From Haematobia irritans (lineage: Eukaryota; Arthropoda; Insecta; Diptera; Muscidae), in NCBI RefSeq assembly GCF_050003625.1, contig NC_134400.1, positions 227,580,085 to 227,644,084 of the forward strand: a DNA stretch of 64,000 nt, in the 5' to 3' direction. Under the pieces are notes generated by a model, which saw only the letters and a program-made list of their open reading frames with translations, searched no databases and had not been told where the DNA came from. Shown in pieces: positions 56,499-64,000 of the stretch. Every line of letters begins with the position of its first letter. Positions within the stretch are counted from its first letter, which is position 1. The position numbers and the translations under genes were made by a program.

Positions 56499-57804
56499 AA
56501 GGGTGATTTGTTAAGAGCTTGATAACTTTTTAAAAAAAAAAAACGCATAAAATTTGCAAAATCTCATCGGTTCTTTATTTGAAACGTTAGATTGGTCCAT
56601 GACATTTACTTTTTGAAGATAATTTCATTTAAATGTTGACCGCGGCTGCGTCTTAGGGGGTCCATTCGGAAAGTCCAATTTTGGGCAACTTTTTCGAGCA
56701 TTTCGGCCGGAATAGCCCGAATTTCTTCGGAAATGTTGTCTTCCAAAGCTGGAATAGTTGCTGGCTTATTTCTGTAGACTTTAGACTTGACGTAGCCCCA
56801 CAAAAACTAGTCTAAAGGCGTCAAATCGCATGATCTTGGTGGCCAACTTACCGGTCCATTTCTTGAGATGAATTGTTCTCCGAAGTTTTCCCTCAAAATG
56901 GCCATAGAATCGCGAGCTGTGTGGCATGTAGCGCCATCTTGTTGAAACCACATGTCAACCAAGTTCAGTTCTTCCATTTTTGGCAACAAAAAGTTTGTTA
57001 GCATCGAACGATAGCGATCGCCATTCACCGTAACGTTGCGTCCAACAGCATCTTTGAAAAAATACGGTCCAATGATTCCACCAGCGTACAAACCACACCA
57101 AACAGTGCATTTTTCGGGATGCATGGGCAGTTCTTGAACGGCTTCTGGTTGCTCTTCACTCCAAATGCGGCAATTTTGCTTATTTACGTAGCCATTCAAC
57201 CAGAAATGAGCCTCATCGCTGAACAAAATTTGTCGATAAAAAAGCGGATTTTCTGCCAACTTTTCTAGGGCCCATTCACTGAAAATTCGACGTTGTGGCA
57301 GATCGTTCGGCTTCAGTTCTTGCACGAGCTGTATTTTATACGGTTTTACACCAAGATCTTTGCGTAAAATCTTCCATGTGGTCGAATAACACAAACCCAA
57401 TTGCTGCGAACGGCGACGAATCGACATTTCACGGTCTTCAGCAACACTCTCAGAAACAGACGCAATATTCTCTTCTGTACGCACTGTACGCATTCGTGTG
57501 GTTGGTTTAATGTCCAATAAAGTAAACTGAGTGCGAAACTTGGTCACAATCGCATTAATTGTTTGCTCACTTGGTCGATTATGTAGACCATAAATCGGAC
57601 GTAAAGCGCGAAACACATTTCGAACCGAACACTGATTTTGGTAATAAAATTCAATGATTTGCAAGCGTTGCTCGTTAGTAAGTCTATTCATGATGAAATG
57701 TCAAAGCATACTGAGCATCTTTCTCTTTGACACCATGTCTGAAATCCCACGTGATCTGTCAAATACTAATGCATGAAAATCCTAACCTCAAAAGAATCAC
57801 CCTT
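56499..57804 (-). mobile_element. full-length rosa-type DD41D mariner (copy D)
   Basis: 1306 bp between TA dinucleotides (56497-56498, 57805-57806). Parent form of the three deleted copies at 9085, 26426 and 34189. Both ends are intact; the transposase has one stop. Confidence 0.9.
56606..57691 (-). pseudogene. rosa-type mariner transposase with a single nonsense codon
   Basis: 361 codons from MNRLTNEQRLQIIEFY to NEIIFKK. The N-terminal half (about residues 8-131) holds two helix-turn-helix-like segments (VRNVFRALRPIYG; MSIRRRSQQLGLCYSTTWKI) for binding the ends. The catalytic domain has D159 (LFSDEAHF), D252 (FQQDGATCH) and D294 (LTPLD), with 41 residues between the last two. Codon 295 is TAG where the other copies have TAT (Tyr), so translation stops right after the third Asp. 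Elsewhere only scattered changes, for example Pro for His in RMDHLRRS. Recently inactivated. Confidence 0.9.
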
Positions 57805-58443
57805 TATTTTGATCAAGACTTGCCAAATAATGGATGGAAAAGATCCAAGGAATTGATTGCAAATAATGTTATATTTCTAAATTAATTAATTAAAAAAGGT
57901 AACCATGAAAACAAACTGTTTTCAGCTTGAAAACTGAACATAGTACTCAGCTTTAGATATAAATTAGATTAGTTGTCAAATAGCCTCTACACCCTCAAAA
58001 AAAAAATCGCTTCTGTAACAGATACTCCCAAACATATTTTGCTTCAAGCATATCAATTTTTGGGTATTGCCCAAACATTTATATGTTTGATTTCTTCCAA
58101 TATATAATATGTTTGAAAGCATATTGGTCTAAACATTATAATATGTTTGGGTAGTCTAAGTTCCAAGCATTTTGTATTTTTCCATCCAAATTCAATAATG
58201 TTGTCTTCCAAAAAACTATATGTCCTTATGTGAACATATAATATGTTTGGAAACATTTTGAACCCAAAAATATTATATACTTAGAAGAATTTTCTCCCAA
58301 AGAAGATTGTGCTCAAATTTTTTTTCTGCCTAATTGTATATTCCCTCACATTTTTCTCACTTCCACGAGTTTTTAGCACCTTTTTCTGTAATACAAACAT
58401 TTTAGAAGAAATTATTATATTTTATATTTTTTTTTTAATTTTA

Positions 58444-58520
58444 CCTTTTGCCGGACGGGGATTCGAACAGCGGACCACACAGTTTGTAAGCCAGCACACT
58501 AACCACTGGCCTACGTAGCT
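58444..58520 (-). repeat. tRNA-derived module, minus strand
   Basis: Minus strand: A-box-like TAGGCCAGTGGTTAGTG and B box TGTTCGAATCC. Divergent from the module at 58648. Confidence 0.6.
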
Positions 58521-58647
58521 GTTATGGTCATCAAGAGATATTTGTCGTTATATGTTATATTTATATAGCATAGCTTGCGGCGCCCACGAGCCGATGCAAA
58601 CATAACATTGTTTAACAACATAACATTGTTAAACATACATTTGTTGG

Positions 58648-58718
58648 CAGCGTGGAGCAGTGGTTGGTCGTCCGCCTTGTGTGACAGGGGACCTGGGTTC
58701 GATCCCTGCTTCGACCAA
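58648..58718 (+). repeat. tRNA-derived module, plus strand
   Basis: A-box-like GTGGAGCAGTGGTTGG and B box GGGTTCGATCCC with good spacing. Degenerate elsewhere, so not a tRNA gene. Confidence 0.6.
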
Positions 58719-59519
58719 CACCATTTTTTTTAAATATATTTTTTAACATATATTCCAGATACGTTCGGAAGTTCCCGAAAAGGTGTTGAGCATTACATAC
58801 TATTATATTAAACTTTTACTACGAAATTGTAAAGTGTGTTTTATAAAAGACTTAAAGTCAGAAAAGAAAAGTGCTTGATATAAACGAAATGGACTGAGTT
58901 CAAATCAAATATTATTTTTTTATTGCAACAATAAAAATTGTGTAACAAATAAAGGTTTTTGTATACAAGTTTAAAATTTTCGAAGAAATTCAAAAACTCT
59001 TACAAAAGAAGAACGTGAAGTCGAGTATATATAAATATTTTTCCATCGAATCCTAAGGTTAACGATAACCATTCAAAAGCACATTGTATTTAAATTCTAA
59101 ACAGTAATTTTAAAACAGCACATAAATTTATTTTGGTGTGAACAATTGCTTACTGGCATGTAACACCATTAATTTAGAAATACAAATAAATATGAATTTT
59201 TATTAACGAATAATTTTGTACTTAATTTAATTCTTAAGGCCGGTATAAATTGGTATTATCGCGTTAAAATGGCCATGTTTACCCTTTTACTTTTCGTTAA
59301 TAATTTCTTTTAAAGAAAATAAACTTCTTCAATTGTTGCTTTGGATCTTTCCCCACCATGTTATAAATTTTTACAATTTACCGGAAAAAGTTGTAATGTT
59401 ATTCTGGTTTTGCCGCTAAAATGAGAAATAATTTTAGCGGCGAAACTCGAACTCAATGCCCACTTTTATTTTCGAAAAAATCCGTCAACTCCTCTTGGAC
59501 TACTCATTACTAAAGAGGA

Positions 59520-59777
59520 ACTAATCTTTGTTTTTATAGATAGCATAATTTCTACTGGAAGTCTTGTTTTTAACGGACATTTTATAGCATATGAAAAAAA
59601 GGTGAAAAAGCGAAAAATTGAAATGTGCTTCGTAGAGTCAAGTACACAAAACCCCATTTAAAAGAGAATTGTGTCTTAAAAGCATCCTTACTTCTCCGCT
59701 TCTTTGGTTCGGAATCAATATCAAAATTGTTAAAGTGGAGACACAATCTTCGGAACCGGACATGCTTTTTGTTCAGT
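59520..59777 (-). repeat. fragment of the CACTGAA MITE family
   Basis: The right end CTTTTTGTTCAGTG is followed by TA. The interior (TTAAAAGAGAATTGTGTCTT, TTCTCCGCTTCTTTGG) is the inverse of 44117-44774. The left end is not identifiable. Confidence 0.5.
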
Positions 59778-60984
59778 GTATAGTGCCCTTTCGTTAGTTT
59801 TTATGAAGATCCCTTTAATTACCTTTGATTGAATATTTTGACTTACTCGTCCTACGTTCCGATTTGTTTTGACGAAACAAAAAAATTGTGCCCGCAATGC
59901 GAAAATGATAAACAAAACTCATGCTCTTTTTTTCAAATATATTTTATCTTGGTTCCGAATGAATTTTCTCTCCGAATACTCATTTTAATATTTTACTTAA
60001 GCATATACAATTTTTGGCGAAGTCTTATATCACAACATATATATTTTTACTCATAATATGTAAATTTATACTTGTTTATATTCACACATAGTATATTTAA
60101 TGAAATTTTCTTTGTGTATATATATTTGTAATGCGCCAATTGGTTACTTTCATTATTTTACTTCCAGCATACACTTTGTCTCTCTTTGTAAACACATATA
60201 TGTTTATGGGCTATTTCTAAATTAATATATGTTTGCATCGAAGCATATTATATTTACAAACATTTTATGTCCCAAACATAATATGTTCTAACATATTAAC
60301 ATATATGTCCCAAACATATTATGCTAGTTTATGAACATTATATGTTTGCACTCAAAAATATTGTGTTTAAAAATTTGAGTTCCAAACATATAATGTTCAT
60401 ACCCAAACATATGAAAAACAGTCTTTTTCGTCCGTGTATAAAGTCATTTCGGCACTGAGGCAAATTAATATTTTATATAGACTAAACCATTTCATTTATC
60501 AAAAAAAAAATTTAATTGAAATTTCAATTAAAAAACAAGTAAGTAAAGTAGAAAGTCGGGCGGGGCCGACTATATCATACCCTAAACCACCATTACAGAA
60601 TTAGTAATCATAAGCATTTGTGGGGTAACATGTAGGTCTGGGAGATAAACCGCAGTTACATATTTAAGAAAATTAAGGGGTACATGTCTATGGGTGCTTT
60701 GTGTCAATCTGACTATAGCTCATAGTAAATGTTGCCAGGGAAAATGTTCGGTTTACCCTACAAGGACGAAAAAAGTTCCCTACTTTCCCATACGTTCCCA
60801 AACAATTTTCCCTACTATATTTTTCGTTAGATTTAAAAAATTTTACAAAACAAAAATGGTTCTAAGTACTTTATAATCTTAAAACATGAATATGCAACGT
60901 ATATAACTTAGAATATAAATTTGTATTACCACCACGGTTGCCACAGTTGGTAGAATTCTACCCAAGTTAGTAATCTTTTTTGTT

Positions 60985-61210
60985 AAATCTCTATAAAAAT
61001 AAAATTTTGGAAAAGTTTCTATAAACAAATTTTTGTGAGAAATTTTTCTATAGAAATAAAATTTTGACAATAAATTCTATAGAAATAAAATTTTGGGAAA
61101 AAATTCCACAGAAATAAAATTTAGAGAAAATTTTGTATAGAAATAATATTTTGAAAAAAATTTCTATAGAAATAAAATGTTGACAAAATTTTCTACAGGA
61201 ATAAAGTTTA
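60985..61210. repeat. minisatellite, unit about 30 bp (CTATAGAAATAAAATTTTG)
   Basis: Seven to eight imperfect copies of a TATAGAAATAAAATTTTGAC-type unit inside the dispersed repeat. Confidence 0.75.
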
Positions 61211-61469
61211 CCACACATTGTTAAAGATCAAGCCTTGCCGGCTTCTAATTTCCTCCTATAGAGCCACCAAAATGTAAAAATTATTACAAATTTTGTTGAG
61301 TGAAAATGTCCCTACATTGTGGTCCTAGGTCCCTACAAGACGCTAAATATTAGAAAACCCCTACATATAGGGAATTTCCCGTACTGGCTGTGTTGATATT
61401 GCGCCTACGGAGTTAGTATGCCACAAATATTGAGCCCATTATTAAAAAAGAGAAAATCGTTAAATTAGT

Positions 61470-62180
61470 GTGGGTAATAAATACAAATTTGTAAAAATCG
61501 AGCAATATTCTTATGTAAGAGCTACAAGTACGTATAAGTACGATCGGCTAGTACATCAAAATTTGAAATTTGAGCAACATTGGTTAATAAATAAGAGTAC
61601 TATGGCCAAATTTGGGAAAATCGAGCGATGCATATATATGGAAGCTATATCTAAATCTGAACCAATTTGCATAATATTTTGCGGGTTTGATTAATACCAC
61701 AAAAGGTTACCTTGTGCAAGATTTGAGTAAGATCAGTTACGAAATGAGGCCTGTATCGTCAAACATAAAGTTATAAGGGCGAATTTTTCAAAATCGGGCG
61801 ATACATATATGGGAGCTATATCTAAATGTGAACCGATTTCGATGAAATTTTGCACATATAGTTAGTACTATAGAGGACTGGATCTAGCCAACTTTTAGTA
61901 AGATCGGTTAATAAATAAGGGTTCTATGGCCAAATTTGGGAAAATCGGGCTATACATATATATGGGAGCTATATCTAAATCTGAACCGATTTCGACGATT
62001 TTTTGCACATATAGTTAGTGCTATAGAAGACTACATTTAGCCAACTTTGAGTAAGATCGGTTGATAAATAAAGGTTTTGTGGCCAAATTTGGGAAAATCG
62101 GGCGATACATATATATGGGAGCTATATCTAAATTTGATCCGATTTCTTCCAAATTCAATAGCGTTCGTCCTTGAGCCCAA
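61470..62180. repeat. tandem array, unit about 150 bp
   Basis: Four to five imperfect units, each with GGCCAAATTTGGGAAAATCG, then ATATATGGGAGCTATATCTA and TTTTGCACATATAGTTAGT-type phrases. Confidence 0.7.
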
Positions 62181-62660
62181 AAAACTCCCTGTACCAAATT
62201 TCATCAAAATCGGTTAATAATTGCGACCGGAATCCTGTGAACAACAAATACATGGACAGACGGACGGACGGACAGAATCCTGTGAACAACAAATACATGG
62301 ACAGACGGACGGACACCAAGCGCTAGATCGACTCAGGAGGTGATTCTGAGTCGATCGGTATATATTTTATGGGGTCTAAAATCAATATTTCTGGTAGGCA
62401 CATTTTTTGGCCGATCAAACTTATTATACCCTGACCACTATGTGGTTTAGGGTATAATTAATTGAAATTTCAGTTTCAATTAAATAAAAAAATTTTTATT
62501 TACAAATTTAAAAAATTTCACTTTTTTGACTTAATTAACTTAATGCTTCTATCTTGATGCAAATGTTATTTGTATCAATTCATTTATTAATTGAAACATT
62601 TTTGAACTTCAATCAACTTTTTTTTAATGAAATTTTTTGGTGATATTGTTTTCTGTGTGA

Positions 62661-63315
62661 TTAATAAGGTTTAACTAAAAAAAACTATGGGCAGGCCTAG
62701 TCGAGAGGTTTGCTACAATTTATTTCTGCTACTGGGTACATCTATGTCAGTCATTCTTCGTGTGCAAGTATTTTGTTGGATAAATATGAGGTTAAGTTGC
62801 TTCGTCGTTTCGTTTCGTTTCGTTTCATTTTATTTTGATTTTTTTAACTCCCTCCCCTTTTACTTACGACTTCTGCGTTACAGATACTTCAAACAGTAGC
62901 AACCAAAATTGAGTAGACAATATGCATTAGGGCTTTCCGATCATGAACATCTCTTTTGTGTTACGTTCAAAGAGAAGAAGATTTGTTACCGACTACTTGA
63001 ATAAGTTACGATAATAACTGCATCATTATCATGTAAGTCATATCACATAACTATGAAGAAATGTGACTTCATTGAACAGTTTATCGACTTTTGGACAAGG
63101 AAAAACTTTATATCAGAGAAATGCGTCTTCTATGCTAAGCAAAATTCGTATTTTTACCCTTTTACTGTCGAATTAAACCTAATGTTAAAAACTTAATTTT
63201 TTCTTCTGTATTTTACTGTTAACAAATTGTAATTTTGCAGTTAAAAAGCTATTCTGAAAACTTGATTCATAAATTGTGACGAATTGACATTACAAAAACA
63301 AGTGCTCTTGGCTTA
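62661..63315. other. mostly unique non-coding sequence
   Basis: Contains a CGTTT pentanucleotide run (about 62805-62828) and a fragment (63062-63158) of the 44117-44774 MITE family (ATCGACTTTTGGACAAG). No gene. Confidence 0.4.
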
Positions 63316-63946
63316 CACTGAAAAAAAGCATACCCGATTCCAAAGATTTTGTCTTTACATTAAAAATGTTGGTATTGATTCCGAGCCAAAGAAGCGGAGA
63401 ATACAAGTAAGGATACTTTTAAGACACAATTCTCTTTTAAAATCGGGTTTTGTGTCCTTGCTTCTAGGAAGCAAATTTTAATTTTTCGTTTTTTTCAGCT
63501 TTTTTTCTTCATATGCTATCAAAGTCCTTTAAAACGAGTTAACGACAACTTTATTTTCCAAATTAAGACTCGACTTCTAGTATAAATTACGCTATGTTTC
63601 AAGTAAAAAACGTCTTTAAAATAAAGTTTTGAAAAACATGTCCTATATTTGAACGATTTTTTGCTTTGTAGTCAAGATGCAAAAAGACAACAAATTTAAA
63701 GACAATTTCATTAAATTTAAAGAACTTTTCTGAATTATTAAAGTCAACTTGACCTTAGCCCAAACATTTTTTCTTTCATGTTATGATACCCAAATCACTT
63801 AACTATAAGGACAATGCGACTCCATTGAAAAGTTTATCACTTTTGGACAAGGAAAAAAACTTTATATTAGAGAAATGTGTCTTCTATGGTAAGCAAAATT
63901 TGCATTTGTATTTTTAAAGACATGATATCTTTGACCTCACGACAAT
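63316..63946 (+). mobile_element. CACTGAA MITE, right end truncated
   Basis: Starts CACTGAAAAAAAGCATACCC after TA (63314-63315) and follows 44117-44774 closely until CTCACGACAATATT. It is then replaced by dispersed-repeat sequence. Confidence 0.65.
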
Positions 63947-64000
63947 ATTCAGATTTAGATATAGCGGTGATATATATACCTTGCGCTCGATCCAGACTCA
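63947..64000 (+). repeat. dispersed repeat fragment at window end
   Basis: CAGATTTAGATATAGCGGTG with ATATATACC follows the standard internal phrase of the dispersed repeat and continues beyond the window. Confidence 0.55.

Larger units (their letters stand above)
56272..57989. repeat. GAGTACTATGTTC-bounded MITE holding mariner D, with flanks
   Basis: Inverted strings GGTGAGTACTATGTTC (about 56425) and GAACATAGTACTCAGC (about 57936) bound a MITE that matches 29094-29317 in reverse. A mariner is inserted at TA. The sequence outside the MITE is AT-rich and unremarkable. Confidence 0.6.
57990..60436 (+). mobile_element. ATATGTTTGG-rich CAC element, copy 4 (longest)
   Basis: 2447 bp, starts CACCCTCAAAAAAAAAATCGC and ends TTTTTCGTCCGTG, flanked by TA (57988-57989, 60437-60438). 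Contains a divergent tRNA-like pair and a fragment of another MITE. Position 58804-58805 is the uninterrupted target of the left palindrome element. Confidence 0.75.
60536..62457 (-). repeat. dispersed repeat (copy e) with internal tandem repeats
   Basis: Starts AACAAGTAAGTAAAGTAGAA, then GTCGGGCGGGGCCGACTATA; ends ACCACTATGTGGTTTAGGGT. Compared with copy a it is in reverse orientation and of a different subfamily. A 44-bp phrase around ACATGGACAGACGGACGGAC is duplicated at 62226-62312. No coding capacity. Confidence 0.65.
60439..62660. mobile_element. AATTGAAA-rich MITE split by a dispersed repeat
   Basis: 60462-60535 and 62458-62655 are two halves of an AATTGAAATTTC-rich element related to 16384-16656; the far right reads TTTTCTGTGTG. 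The string AATTGAAATTTCA occurs on both sides of the insert, either as a target duplication or as part of the host's own repeats. Confidence 0.4.

Noticed and set aside
60985..62180. CRISPR array
   Set aside because: Units are contiguous, degenerate and AT-rich without unique spacers, in an insect genome.

Overview
This is insect nuclear DNA. It is AT-rich and intron- or intergenic-like, and it is dominated by nested DNA transposons. The mix of families (a rosa-type DD41D mariner, a DD37E Tc1/mariner-like element, Tc3-like relics, many MITEs, tRNA-derived modules and a dispersed repeat with 'GCTCCCATATATAT' motifs) suggests a higher dipteran, probably a calyptrate or muscid fly. That is inference; the species cannot be named from sequence alone. 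No complete host gene is visible. One possible 3'-terminal host exon lies near 341-457. Single-copy-looking non-coding tracts with simple repeats lie at about 10.0-14.1, 16.8-18.9, 20.4-22.2, 24.9-26.1 and 48.6-50.3 kb.

Layout: 0-9 kb holds a possible host exon, then CAC-ended elements, a hAT MITE (8-bp target duplication) and a dispersed repeat. 9.1-10.0 kb is a mariner deletion derivative. 10-14 kb is unique sequence with a GAGA-rich tract and a possible core promoter. 14-25 kb carries MITEs, two copies of a 1.4-kb CACCCAG element and a hAT MITE. 26.15-38.7 kb is a deep transposon nest: a CAC-ended host element contains a mariner, a third CACCCAG element, a small CAC element and a 3.5-kb element. 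A second copy of that last element lies head-to-head 470 bp away, inside another repeat, and itself contains another mariner. Together the two copies form an 8-kb imperfect palindrome. 39.7-41.4 kb is a DD37E transposon inserted into the C-terminal coding region of a Tc3-like relic. 42-48 kb and 50-53 kb hold more nested MITEs. 52.26-56.27 kb is a decayed transposon with a RAG1-like (Transib/Chapaev-type) transposase, CAC...GTG ends and a TA duplication. 56.5-57.8 kb is the only full-length copy of the rosa-type mariner, broken by one stop codon. 58-64 kb is again CAC elements and dispersed repeats.

The main unifying observation is that most of the window consists of elements starting CAC and ending GTG, with 2-bp target duplications (TA, CA, AA, TG). 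Several insertions are proven by uninterrupted relatives of the target elsewhere in the same window. The RAG1-like relic has the same ends and target duplication, so it is a candidate relative of the enzyme that mobilised these non-autonomous families. Several of them carry a divergent pair of tRNA-like A/B-box modules.
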